64,000 bases of DNA from JACQXM01 sp964569425 (GTDB taxonomy: Bacteria; Planctomycetota; Phycisphaerae; UBA1845), in assembly GCA_964569425.1 (NCBI GenBank), contig CAZMVD010000007.1, forward strand, positions 6,287 to 70,286. The letters run 5' to 3'. Below are positions 9,595-18,308 of the stretch, one piece after another (the stretch's first letter is position 1; the number at the start of each line of letters is the position of its first letter). Position numbers and translations under genes: made by a program. The notes beneath the pieces are model-generated. The model was not told where the DNA came from. It was given only the letters and a program-made list of their open reading frames with translations, and searched no databases.

Positions 9595-9813
9595 CTTCCC
9601 CCTTTCCAAGGGGGGATACAGGGGGGTTGGCATGGGCGGCGCGCCACCGCCTTCAGCGTTTCGGCAGCCGGGGGCGTTGGCCAAGCGCAGAGTTTTCGCC
9701 GTCGGCGCTGTTTCGCCTCCAGTGAATCGGCGCTGGAGGCGGTAGGTATCGCGCGAGGTCTTCGCGGGCGACGCAACCTCCCCCTGCCCCCTCCTTGGTA
9801 AGGAGGGGGGAAG
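9595..9813. repeat. MITE-like element with terminal inverted repeats
   Basis: The left end (9595-9630) runs from CTTCCCCC through a CCAAGG palindrome to AGGGGGGTTG. The right end (9774-9813), reverse-complemented, has the same order: CTTCCCCCC, CCAAGG, CAGGGGG, GGTTG. The ends are therefore imperfect terminal inverted repeats about 35-40 bp long. Inside lies a second perfect palindrome, CGCCTCCAG (9714-9722) with CTGGAGGCG (9733-9741). There is no open frame for a transposase, so if mobile it would need one supplied in trans. No target-site duplication was identified. Confidence 0.6.
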
Positions 9814-9885
9814 TGAGGCGGCGTCTTGGGAGCGCAACGTGGAGCGTCGAGCGCACCTGTACGGTGCGTATCGGCAAAGAACTTA

Positions 9886-9990
9886 TCCCCATGACTGAAT
9901 CGCGGGCGTCCGCGCGGGCTGCCCTTGACGCTTCGCGTAAAGGGGAGCAAGCCCGCGGCGCGCGTCGATATTGGGATAGGTCCTGAAGTG
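9886..9990. repeat. Long imperfect palindrome (hairpin)
   Basis: The core is CCCTTGACGC (9922-9931), loop TTC, GCGTAAAGGG (9935-9944), a nine-of-ten stem. The flanks continue to pair imperfectly: CGCGGGCT before the core with AGCCCGCG-like sequence after it, and CTTATCCCC (near 9888) with GGGATAGG (near 9974). The whole could fold into a hairpin of about 100 nt. It may be a second repetitive element or an mRNA-stabilising structure. It has no T run, so it is not an intrinsic terminator. Confidence 0.45.
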
Positions 9991-10049
9991 CGTATTGGCG
10001 AAAAATCACAGCCCCCGTTCGGTGGGGCGGAGGGCGGGTATTTTTTCGG

Positions 10050-10077
10050 TTACCGGCGAGCGCCGGTCGGGTATCAT
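10050..10077 (+). promoter_or_regulatory. Possible promoter of the giant secretin gene, with an internal palindrome
   Basis: TTACCG (10050-10055), a 16-bp spacer and TATCAT (10072-10077) precede the ATG at 10140 by about 60 bp. The spacer holds a perfect seven-bp inverted repeat, ACCGGCG-AG-CGCCGGT (10052-10067), which would be well placed for an operator. The -35 match is weak, so this is tentative. Confidence 0.35.
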
Positions 10078-10139
10078 ACGGCGCGGCGACCGTGTCGCGG
10101 GCCGGATCTGAGAGTCGGGCGAACCAGGGGACAGAACGG

Positions 10140-13100
10140 ATGAACGCGAAGCGAATGGAGACGCGATCGAGGAGTCCGCGCGGCCGCAGAATGACATTGG
10201 CAGCCGCGTGGTGTATCGGGTTTGCCCTGACGGTTGGGTCGAGCCGCGCGCAGACTGAGCCCACCCCGCCGCCGCGGGAGCAGTCTCCGGCCGGGGAGCG
10301 GCCTGCGCAAGAAGACGAACGCCGCCAGCCCGTGCACGTGCCGGCTGCGCCGGCGCCCGATCGAGTGAGCGAGCTTATCGGCCGGTTGGATCCGCAGACG
10401 CTGAGCCGGCTGGTGGGGGCGGATATCAAGGTCGAGTTCGTCGGCGGGCAGGTGATCCTTCAGGGGCCGGAAGAGGCGGTCAAGACGCTGGAGTTGATGA
10501 TCAAGGCGCTCGACGCCGAGGTGGAAATGCCCGAGGTGCGGGTGGTGACGGTCAGCGAGCGCGACGCGAAGGAAATCGCACGCACGGTGCAGGAGGCACT
10601 GCGCATCGTATTGGATCGCGAGAATCAAAGAGAAGTAGAGCAGGTTACATTGACGGCGCTGACGTCCAACATCCTGCTGGTCTCGGCGCTTGCCGACGAC
10701 ATCGACTTCGTCCTTTCCGTCATCGATGATGTTGACTCGGTTCCTGATCCGTTGGGCAAGATCGAACTCATGCGCTTCGAGGTGAAGAACCGCCGCGCCA
10801 GCGACGTGGCCAAGGAGCTGCAGAAGGTCTTTGAGCAATTCCAGAAGGCGCAGGGGATGCCGCTGGACAAGAGCAAGCTCCAAATCATTCCCAACAACGC
10901 CAACAACACCATTACGGTGACGGCGCGGGAAAACGAACGCGAAAAGATTGAGGCGCTGATCGCCAACATCGACGTGGCGCCGACGCCCGGCTGGGGCGAG
11001 GTCAAGCTGACCATTTATCCGCTGTTGCACAGCAAGTCCGCTGATCTGGCGAAGGTCATCGAGGACTTGCTCCAGGCGCAGGCCCGGCAGGGTCAGGCGC
11101 GTGAGGCGATGGAAGAGTTCATCTTCCGCCTGCGGATCAGCAAGGCCAGCCCCACCGGCGAACTGACCGAACTGCCGCCCATCGACCTGCAGAAGCCGAC
11201 GCGGATCATTCCCGATGACGGCACCAACAGCCTGATCATCGCCACCGTCGAGGAAAACGTCGTTCCCATGGGTGAACTGATCCGCCTGCTCGACGGCGTG
11301 CCCACCGGCGAAGCGATTCATGCGCGGCTGTTTCCCCTGCGCTTTGCCGATGCCGAGACGGTGTCCGAGGCGCTCAAGAAGATGTTCGACGAAGGAAAGA
11401 CATTGCCAGAGGATCCGGACGGCAGCGCGCAGGACGCGGTTCCGGGTACGCCGACCGGCAAGGCGTTGGTGTACAACGTGTCGGTGGTGGCCGACGTGCG
11501 CACCAATACCATTATCATCGCGGGTCGGGACGAGCAGATTCACCTGGCCGAGACGGTGATCGGGCAGCTCGACCAGCCCGCGCGGGCGCTGAAATTCCCG
11601 CTGCGATTGGTGCCGCTGGACTATGCGGACGCGACGCGGGTGGGTCAGTTATTGACCGAGCTTTTCACGAAGCGTCTGGAGGCGGCCGAGGCGACCAACG
11701 CCGGGAAGGCGGCGGTGGAGCGGGAGCGGGTGTTTTTGAGCGTGGACATTCGCAGCAATTCGCTGATCGTCTCCGCGTCGGAGGAGAACTTCGACGAGAT
11801 GGTGTCGATCGTTGACCAGTTGGACAGCCGGCCGACGAAGCTGTTCGACCAGATCCGCCTGGTGTTGTGCAATCGGATCTCCGCGGTCGACGTGAAGACC
11901 AAAATCGACGAGTTGTGGAAGCGCAAGGCGGAACTGCGGCGCACGCAGGAACTGCTGGAAGATCTTCCGGTGGTGGTGGCGGACGAGCGCAGCAATGCGC
12001 TGGTGGTGGCGGCGAGCCTGGAGGACTATGAGGAGATCAAGCGGCTGGTGGATGCGCTGGAGGCGCAGCCGCTGATCGACGACACGCAACTGTTCAAGCT
12101 GCAATATGCGGATGCCAACCTGCTGGCCGACATGCTTGACAAGCTGTTCGACGGCATCGCTTCCGCGTCTGAGACGTTCAAGAAGCCCACGCTGCTGCCG
12201 GACGTGCGGACCAACGCCATCGTGGTGGCGGCGACGCGCGACGCCATGGAACGGGCGGCGGACCTGATCCGCCGGCTGGACGTGGAGGCCGGCCCGCAGT
12301 CGGCGCAGATCAAAGCGTATCCGCTCAACTACGGCTCGGCGGCGAAGATGGCACCGCGCATGCAGAAGCTGTTCGACGCGCGGGCGGAGGGTCAGGACGC
12401 GGCGCGCAGCACGCCGATTGTGATTCTGGCGGAGGAGTCGTCCAACACGCTGGTGAGCAGCGCTTCGCGCGACGATCACGACGTGATTGCCGAACTGCTT
12501 GGCGTGCTCGACAAGCCGTCCAACATCGCGCGGCAGTTTGAGATATTCCCGCTCAAGCGCGGCAAGGCGGCGCGGGTGGCGGAGAAGCTGGAGCAGCTTT
12601 TCGCCACGCAGGTGGAGGGCGGCTCGGGTCGGGCGGACGCCATCGCGGTGCAGGCGGACGAGCGCACCAACGCCATCATCGTCTGGGCTTCGCCGTCGGA
12701 GATGCTCAACATCGGCGAGGTGATTGCGCGGCTGGACACCGCGACGCCCGCGGTGGAGATGATGGTCAAGGTGATTCAGCTCAAGCAGGCGCTGGCGCAG
12801 GACTTTGCCACGCTGCTGGAGGAGACACTGGTGGGCGAGGGCGGGGGCGGGGACGATGAACGGGCGGTGATCGTTTCGTTTCTGGAGAAGGACGCGCAAG
12901 GGCGGGAGATCGAACGCAAGCTGCTGAAGCAGGACATCAAGATCAAGCCCGACCCGCGGACCAATTCGCTCATGGTGTTCGCGCCGGCGGACAGCATGTC
13001 GATGCTGGAAGCGATGATCGTCGACTTCGACCGCATTCGCCCGATCCGTTCGGAGCTGCGGTTGTTTCCGCTGATCAACAGCGACGCGAAGACGATGGTG

Positions 13101-14636
13101 GAGAAACTGACCAACCTGTTCAAACCCACGGAAGGGGGGGAGGGCGAAACCGCGCGGCAGTTCAGTTTCGGTGGTGCGTTTTCCGACGTCGAGTTTGCCA
13201 GCGTGGGTCAGGAACTGCGTTTTGAAGCGGATGAGCGCACCAACACGATCATTGCGGCGGGGGCGGAAATCGACCTGCGGATGATCGAGGAACTGGTCCG
13301 CTATCTTGATGCGCAAGAGGCGGAAGACCGGATGACCGGGGTTTATCAGGCCAAGTTTCGGCCCGCGTCGGACATTGCCCAGGCGATCAAGGGGTTCAAT
13401 GAGCAGGAGCAAAACGTTTTGGGGGAGGGGGACGACATGGAGGCGCGCCTGCGGCGACAGGAGCGGCAGGTTTCGGTGGAGGCGGTGGGCGACGTGGAGA
13501 AGGGGAGTAGCAGTCTGCTTTACGGCACGAGCCGCAAGAGTTACTCACGGACGATGGAGATGATCGAGCAGATCGATCGTCCCGAGCCGCAGGTGATGAT
13601 ATCGGTGCTGATCGCGGAGGTCACGCTGAGTAACAACGTGGAGCTGGGCATTGAGATCGCGGGCCAGGAGCTGGACTTTTCGCGTGGGGCGGTGGTGGGT
13701 CCCAACGGCGTGATTCAGGGCAGCGACTTCGACTGGATCAGCGGGACGGACCTGGGCGCCGCGGGCGTGGGGCTGGGTGGGTTCAACTTTACGATTACGG
13801 GGGAGGATTTCAGTTTCCTGCTTCACGCCCTGCAGGCGGACAGCCGTCTGGAGGTGCTTTCCCGCCCGATCCTTATGGTTCGCAACGGCGAGGAGGGCAA
13901 GATCACGATCGCGGACGAGGTGCCGATTGTGGAGTCGTCGCAGCAGAGCGATACGGGATCGGTGCGGTCCAACATTACGCGGCAGGACGTGGGCATTGTG
14001 CTTACCGCCACGCCGCACATCAGCCCGGACGGTTACGTGACCATCAAATTGACGCAGGAAATCTCCAACATCAGCGGCGACACGCTGCAGCTTACCGAAG
14101 GCGTGACTTCGCCCATATTCTCGAAGCGCGAGGTGGATACGAACGTTACGGTGCGCGACGGGGAGACGGTGATCATCGGCGGACTGATTCAGTCGCGCGA
14201 TTCGCAGGGAGAGAACAAGGTGCCGATCCTGGGCGATATTCCCTATCTGGGGGTGCTGTTTCGCTCGACCAGCGTGAGCAAGTCGCGTACGGAGTTGATG
14301 GTGGTGCTGACGGTTGACGTGCTGCGGACCGACGCCGACGTGCGCGACATGTCGGTCACGGAACGCGATCGGTTCATGTTGCCTGATAACATTCTGCAAT
14401 CACCGTTCATGCAGGGGTTACGCATTCTGCCGGAGGAGTCATCCCTGGGACCGGTGTCGCCGAAGGCGCGCCCGGGTTCGCCGGCAGCGCCGCGTCCTGT
14501 TGAACAGCCGGGTTCGCCTGCTGGTCGGCCGCGCATTTACGGGCCGGCAATTTCAAGGCCGGCCGCGGCGGATACGGTGCGCGCCCCGGTGTACGGTCCG
14601 CCCGTGGTGCGTAAGGAGCCGGAGTTACTGCCCTGA
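10140..14636 (+). CDS. Giant secretin (GspD/PilQ superfamily) with about 12 N-domains
   Basis: The ATG at 10140 follows AGGGGA 8-13 bases upstream. A long basic n-region and hydrophobic core (LAAAWCIGFALTVG) form a signal peptide with likely cleavage after Ala37. From about residue 80 to 1145 there are about 12 N1-type repeats, each ending in patterns such as 'DERTNAIIVWA...I..VIARLD'. Residues 1147-1400 form the C-terminal secretin domain: PEPQVMISVLIAEV, SRPILMVRNGEEGKI, then DGETVIIGGL, VPILGDIPYLGVLF and SRTELMVVLT, the hallmark order of the outer-membrane multimeric pore. Ordinary GspD has three or four N-domains and about 650 residues, so this is more than twice the usual length. The tail is Pro-rich. 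Being adjacent to the N-domain-only giant suggests a shared envelope-spanning machine of the type II secretion or type IV pilus kind. Confidence 0.9.
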   Translation: MNAKRMETRSRSPRGRRMTLAAAWCIGFALTVGSSRAQTEPTPPPREQSPAGERPAQEDERRQPVHVPAAPAPDRVSELIGRLDPQTLSRLVGADIKVEFVGGQVILQGPEEAVKTLELMIKALDAEVEMPEVRVVTVSERDAKEIARTVQEALRIVLDRENQREVEQVTLTALTSNILLVSALADDIDFVLSVIDDVDSVPDPLGKIELMRFEVKNRRASDVAKELQKVFEQFQKAQGMPLDKSKLQIIPNNANNTITVTARENEREKIEALIANIDVAPTPGWGEVKLTIYPLLHSKSADLAKVIEDLLQAQARQGQAREAMEEFIFRLRISKASPTGELTELPPIDLQKPTRIIPDDGTNSLIIATVEENVVPMGELIRLLDGVPTGEAIHARLFPLRFADAETVSEALKKMFDEGKTLPEDPDGSAQDAVPGTPTGKALVYNVSVVADVRTNTIIIAGRDEQIHLAETVIGQLDQPARALKFPLRLVPLDYADATRVGQLLTELFTKRLEAAEATNAGKAAVERERVFLSVDIRSNSLIVSASEENFDEMVSIVDQLDSRPTKLFDQIRLVLCNRISAVDVKTKIDELWKRKAELRRTQELLEDLPVVVADERSNALVVAASLEDYEEIKRLVDALEAQPLIDDTQLFKLQYADANLLADMLDKLFDGIASASETFKKPTLLPDVRTNAIVVAATRDAMERAADLIRRLDVEAGPQSAQIKAYPLNYGSAAKMAPRMQKLFDARAEGQDAARSTPIVILAEESSNTLVSSASRDDHDVIAELLGVLDKPSNIARQFEIFPLKRGKAARVAEKLEQLFATQVEGGSGRADAIAVQADERTNAIIVWASPSEMLNIGEVIARLDTATPAVEMMVKVIQLKQALAQDFATLLEETLVGEGGGGDDERAVIVSFLEKDAQGREIERKLLKQDIKIKPDPRTNSLMVFAPADSMSMLEAMIVDFDRIRPIRSELRLFPLINSDAKTMVEKLTNLFKPTEGGEGETARQFSFGGAFSDVEFASVGQELRFEADERTNTIIAAGAEIDLRMIEELVRYLDAQEAEDRMTGVYQAKFRPASDIAQAIKGFNEQEQNVLGEGDDMEARLRRQERQVSVEAVGDVEKGSSSLLYGTSRKSYSRTMEMIEQIDRPEPQVMISVLIAEVTLSNNVELGIEIAGQELDFSRGAVVGPNGVIQGSDFDWISGTDLGAAGVGLGGFNFTITGEDFSFLLHALQADSRLEVLSRPILMVRNGEEGKITIADEVPIVESSQQSDTGSVRSNITRQDVGIVLTATPHISPDGYVTIKLTQEISNISGDTLQLTEGVTSPIFSKREVDTNVTVRDGETVIIGGLIQSRDSQGENKVPILGDIPYLGVLFRSTSVSKSRTELMVVLTVDVLRTDADVRDMSVTERDRFMLPDNILQSPFMQGLRILPEESSLGPVSPKARPGSPAAPRPVEQPGSPAGRPRIYGPAISRPAAADTVRAPVYGPPVVRKEPELLP

Positions 14637-14719
14637 TTGCGGCGCGGCAACTGCTTTGTTCCGATGCGCCCCCGGGCGCGTGCTTCGGGTTATCGGGGAA
14701 TCGGGGGCACAGGCGGCGC

Positions 14720-15298
14720 ATGAACTGGTCCGACACCATGAAGTTGGGACATCGTCGTATTGGGCTGCTGGTCGGGGTCGCTGCGGGTTTGTTGTTGTCG
14801 ACAGCCTGCGTCTCTTCGGACCCTGCGCGCGGCAAGTCCGGGGGGGCCGAGAGCCGGTCGCGCGCTTCGCGATCTTCGCGGCACGCGGATTTGCCGGTGC
14901 GTCAGGTGGTCTGCATTTATGAACAGCGCCCGTGGTTAAACCTCGATGCATCGGGCGACCGAGACCCCGAAGGTCTGCGATACCGTGCCTTTCTCGATGC
15001 CGGCGCGACGCGCGGCGAATTGCGGAACGGGATGTTCCACGTCGAGCTGTATGTGGTCGAGCGGGATGCCACCGGGGCGATCGCCCGAAGATTGGTCAGT
15101 GACTGGCACTTTCCCACCGAGGAGGTCAACACGGTTAATTCCGGGCTGCTGGGGCGCGGTTACCATATACAGCTTCGGTGGGCCACGAAGGCGGTTGCCG
15201 GCAAGGAGATCGAGATTATTACGGTCTTCGAGGATAGCGAGGGGCGAAAGACCCGTTCGGGCACCAAGCGTCTCAGGGTTCCCAGGTATACCTCCTGA
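14720..15298 (+). CDS. Putative lipoprotein, unknown function
   Basis: 192 residues. The hydrophobic start LLVGVAAGLLLSTAC ends in a lipobox-like cysteine, so it is probably a lipid-anchored envelope protein. A second ATG at 14738 (MKLGHRR) would give a more typical signal length. The mature part contains a Tyr/Trp-containing beta-rich region (QVVCIYEQRPWLNLD, SDWHFPTEEVNTVNSG) and ends in an Arg-rich beta strand. I do not recognise a family. Its TGA overlaps the ATG of the next gene by one base, so the two are probably co-translated. The giant secretin gene lies 83 bp upstream on the same strand. Confidence 0.65.
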   Translation: MNWSDTMKLGHRRIGLLVGVAAGLLLSTACVSSDPARGKSGGAESRSRASRSSRHADLPVRQVVCIYEQRPWLNLDASGDRDPEGLRYRAFLDAGATRGELRNGMFHVELYVVERDATGAIARRLVSDWHFPTEEVNTVNSGLLGRGYHIQLRWATKAVAGKEIEIITVFEDSEGRKTRSGTKRLRVPRYTS

Positions 15299-16155
15299 TG
15301 TCGGTGCGGCGCGATGTTGCCGAGTTTCCGCGCACGGCGCCGGCAACTCTTGGCGTGCTGATCTGGCTGCTGTTCGTGGCGGTTTCGTGCCATCGACCGC
15401 CCGAAGCCGTGGAAGCGCCATTGCCGGGATTGGGTGCGACGGCAGGCGGCCCATTGTTGTCGCCGGCCGGAACGGTGCGCGAGGTGCGCCGCCACCTCGC
15501 GGAGGACCGCCTGACGGAAGTTGAGAGGTTTCTGCTGCCCGGACAGCGCGGTGAAGTGATGGCGCTGCTTCGGGCGGTTCGAGGCGTGGCGGGCTCCAAC
15601 GAATCGCTGCAATCGGCGGTTCGGGAGCGCATGGGTCGCGCTGCCGCGCGGCGGGTTGATCGTTCGCAGGTCGTCAATGCGGTGGGCGTTTTTTCGCGTG
15701 ACGTGGCGGTGATCGATGAGCGCACCGACAATGGAACGGCGGTGGTGACGATCCAGGTTGCCGGCCGCCTGCCCCTTGAACCGGTCCGCCTGGTTCGCAC
15801 GCCGCCGGGGTGGCTGATTCAGACGGATGCGCCCGTTGCCGGCCTGGCGGATGAGCTTCGTGCGCTGGGCAAAGTTCTGCAGGATTTGGCGCGCATGGTG
15901 CAAGACACAGAGATGACAGTCGAAGAACTGGAGCGTGAGCTGCGAGTGCGCGAGGCGGCGGTGGGCCGCCGCATTGCCACGTTGCTGGCGTCGCCCCCGT
16001 CGCCCCGTCCCAAATCCCCGGGACAATCTGGTCTCTGGTCGGCCCCATGCGGTTTCGCTAGCGGGAGCGGGATTTCGCCGATAAAATGGCATTGGGCTCT
16101 GCCGTGTCGGCAAGCCATTTGCTGCCATGCTGGTTGCACGGGAGACCCTTATTGA
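15298..16155 (+). CDS. Putative lipoprotein, unknown function, coupled to rnd
   Basis: 285 residues starting in a TGATG overlap with the preceding gene. The signal LGVLIWLLFVAVSC ends in a lipobox-like Cys. The middle resembles small periplasmic domains that sum damage or repeat scores (VREVRRHLAEDRLTEVERFLL, then a beta sheet and an RTPPGWLIQTD strand), but no family is certain. The region from residue 190 to 230 is helical. The last 25-30 residues are unusually rich in Trp, Cys and His, unlike the rest, so the original stop may have been lost or shifted. Its TGA (16153-16155) overlaps a TTG that probably starts RNase D. Confidence 0.6.
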   Translation: MSVRRDVAEFPRTAPATLGVLIWLLFVAVSCHRPPEAVEAPLPGLGATAGGPLLSPAGTVREVRRHLAEDRLTEVERFLLPGQRGEVMALLRAVRGVAGSNESLQSAVRERMGRAAARRVDRSQVVNAVGVFSRDVAVIDERTDNGTAVVTIQVAGRLPLEPVRLVRTPPGWLIQTDAPVAGLADELRALGKVLQDLARMVQDTEMTVEELERELRVREAAVGRRIATLLASPPSPRPKSPGQSGLWSAPCGFASGSGISPIKWHWALPCRQAICCHAGCTGDPY

Positions 16156-17369
16156 CCCGCCGTGCCCTACCACCCGACCTGACCCTTATTGAGCGCCAGG
16201 AGGAAGTCGATGCCTTGAGCGCGCGGTGCCGGCGCGAGGGGCGCTTTGCCTTCGACACCGAGTTTGTGATGGAGGACCGCTACGAGTCGGAGGTCTGTCT
16301 GATCCAGTTGGCCGTTCAGGGCACTGTGGCGTTGATCGATCCGTTTCTCAAACTGGACCTGGCGCCGATCTGGGACATGGTCTGCGATCCGCAGGTGCAG
16401 GCAGTGGCCCACGCCGGTCAGGAGGACCTGGCCTTGTGCGTGCAGCACACGGGCCGTGTGCCGCACAACGTGTTCGACGTGCAGATCGCGGCGGGGCTGG
16501 CGGGCCTGGACTATCCGATGAGTCTTCAGCGGTTGGTGCAGAGCACGCTGCACGTTCGCCTGCACAAGTCCAAGACGTTGACCAATTGGCGGAAGCGTCC
16601 GCTGACCGGAGAGCAGGTTCGGTATGCGGCCGAGGATGTATCGTATCTGCTGGGGGTGCAGGACGAACTGGTCAAGCGGCTTACCCGCCTTGAGCGGCGG
16701 GACTGGGCGCAGGAGGAATTCCGCCGCTTCGAGGACATGACGGTTTACCGACGGGCGGAAGTCGACAAGGTACAGCGCATCAAGGGGGCGGGCTCGCTGA
16801 AGGGACAGCAGCTATCGGTGTTGCATCGTTTGTGGGCGTGGCGCGAGGAAGTCGCCCTGCGCATGAACCGTCCGGCGCGCATCGCTTTGAAGGATCATCT
16901 GATGGTGGAGATTGCGCGGCAGAGCCTGACCTCGTTCGCGGATATCCGAGACCTGCGCGGGGTCAACCTCAGCGATCGCGACGTGCATGCGCTGTGCGGG
17001 GTGGTCAAGGAGGCGCTGACCATCCCCGAAGAGGCATGGCCCAAGTCCAAGCCGCACGACGTGGAGACGCCCTGGGAATCGTCGCTGATCGCGCTCTGTA
17101 CGGCGGTGATCCGCAGTTACTGCCTCGACCATGATCTGGCGTATTCGCTCGTGGCGACTCAGCGGTCGATCAAGGAGTTGATACGCCATCGCACGCAGGG
17201 CAAGCCGGCGCAGGAAAGCGACGTGGAACTCCTTTGCGGCTGGCGCCGGGAGACGGTGGGCGCGATGCTTGACGACGTGCTCGCAGGTCGTCGTGCGGTG
17301 CGCGTGGCGCCGGTCAATGGCGAACCAACCGTCCACGTGACGGTCGCGGAGCGCGGCGCGGGCGTGTGA
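16152..17369 (+). CDS. rnd: Ribonuclease D
   Basis: 3'-to-5' exoribonuclease of the DEDDy family, acting in tRNA 3' processing. Exo I is FAFDTEF (Asp35, Glu37 from the TTG start), Exo II is in HAGQEDLALC, and Exo III is YAAEDVSYL with the Tyr and Asp pair spaced as DEDDy enzymes require. A first HRDC domain follows (KVQRIKGAGSLKGQQLSVL onward), and a second C-terminal helical HRDC-like region completes the usual layout of about 400 residues. The TTG at 16152 has GGGAGA seven bases upstream and overlaps the previous stop by four bases. An ATG at 16086 would extend the protein by 22 residues but lacks a ribosome site and overlaps the upstream gene by 70 bp. Confidence 0.9.
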   Translation: MTRRALPPDLTLIERQEEVDALSARCRREGRFAFDTEFVMEDRYESEVCLIQLAVQGTVALIDPFLKLDLAPIWDMVCDPQVQAVAHAGQEDLALCVQHTGRVPHNVFDVQIAAGLAGLDYPMSLQRLVQSTLHVRLHKSKTLTNWRKRPLTGEQVRYAAEDVSYLLGVQDELVKRLTRLERRDWAQEEFRRFEDMTVYRRAEVDKVQRIKGAGSLKGQQLSVLHRLWAWREEVALRMNRPARIALKDHLMVEIARQSLTSFADIRDLRGVNLSDRDVHALCGVVKEALTIPEEAWPKSKPHDVETPWESSLIALCTAVIRSYCLDHDLAYSLVATQRSIKELIRHRTQGKPAQESDVELLCGWRRETVGAMLDDVLAGRRAVRVAPVNGEPTVHVTVAERGAGV

Positions 17370-17397
17370 TCAAACCGTTTGGGTGTGGTCGGCCGGA

Positions 17398-18150
17398 TTA
17401 CTCTTTGGCCAGGGCGGCGACCACTTCATCGCTCATGTCGCTGTTGGAATAGACGGCGTCTACGTCGTCGTGATCTTCGAGCGCGTCGAGGAGTCGCATG
17501 ACTTTGCGCGCGTCTTCGACATTGAGCGAGATGGAGGTGGAGGAGACCATGGAGAGGTCGGCGGATTCGGTTTCGATTTCCGCATTGTTGATGGCCTGGC
17601 GGACGCGTTCGAAGGACTCCGGGGTGCAGGTGATTTCGTGAATGTGCGCGGAGGAGGCGACGTCGTCGGCTCCGGCTTCGAGTGCCAGCTCCATGATACG
17701 ATCTTCGCTCACTTTGTCGGCCGGGACGACGATGACGCCGCGCTGGCTGAACAGGTAGGCGACGCAGTTGGGAGAGCCGAGGTTTCCGCCGGCGCGTTCG
17801 AAGATCTTCTTGATTTCGCCGGCGGTGCGGTTTCGGTTGTCGGTCATGGCGCGGCACATGACGGCCACGCCGCCGGGTCCGTAGCCTTCGTAGATGATGT
17901 CCTCATAGGTTTCGCCGGCCAGTTCGCCGGTACCCTTCTTGATGGCTTTTTCGATGGTGTCCTTGGGCATGTTTTCGGCTTTGGCCTTGTCGATGGCCAG
18001 GCGAAGTCGAGGGTTGTCGGTGGGGTTGCCGCCGCCCATTTTGGCGCAGACGGTGATGGCGCGGGAGAGTTTGCTCCAGGCTTTGCCGCGTTTGGCGTCG
18101 AGGGCGGCCTTTTTATGCTTGATCGTCGACCATTTGGAGTGACCGGACAC
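17398..18150 (-). CDS. yebC: YebC/PmpR family protein (TACO1-like)
   Basis: 250 residues, full length, beginning with the family's diagnostic MSGHSKWSTIKHKK and containing AGETYEDIIYEGYGPGGVAV and TDNRNRTAGEIKKIF. YebC-type proteins bind nucleic acid or ribosomes; members have been described as transcription regulators and as helpers in translating difficult stretches. The start is GTG at 18150. It is convergent with rnd (28-bp gap) and 158 bp downstream of the giant TPR gene on the same strand. Confidence 0.95.
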   Translation of the reverse strand: MSGHSKWSTIKHKKAALDAKRGKAWSKLSRAITVCAKMGGGNPTDNPRLRLAIDKAKAENMPKDTIEKAIKKGTGELAGETYEDIIYEGYGPGGVAVMCRAMTDNRNRTAGEIKKIFERAGGNLGSPNCVAYLFSQRGVIVVPADKVSEDRIMELALEAGADDVASSAHIHEITCTPESFERVRQAINNAEIETESADLSMVSSTSISLNVEDARKVMRLLDALEDHDDVDAVYSNSDMSDEVVAALAKE

Positions 18151-18308
18151 GTTATTCTGCTCCTGGCGTTTCCGCAGTCTGTCGGGCGTTACCCCGCGTT
18201 GGTATTTTCTGGCACTGACGGGTGGAAGCTATGGTCATTATCGATATCCGGAGGACCGGCGCGGGTTGGTGACCCGCGGCGCATGGCGTTTCGCGAAGCG
18301 CTGGGCGG

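Larger units (their letters stand above)
9568..10139 (+). other. 572-bp intergenic region with two inverted-repeat elements and a promoter
   Basis: There is no credible gene here. It contains a MITE-like element (9595-9813), a long imperfect hairpin (about 9886-9990) and a promoter-like site just before the secretin gene (10050-10077). A stem GCCCC/GGGGC near 10011-10028 followed by six T at 10041-10046 might be a weak terminator for the upstream giant gene, but the T run is too far from the stem for a firm call. Confidence 0.6.

Noticed and set aside
9583..9801. A small gene inside the MITE-like element
   Set aside because: The 72-residue open frame is Arg/Pro/Gly-rich and made of the inverted repeats.
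1170..9837. Very long minus-strand open frames opposite the giant repeat genes
   Set aside because: They are GC-rich antisense shadows of strong coding on the plus strand, with Arg/His/Leu-rich composition, no family match and no start signals.
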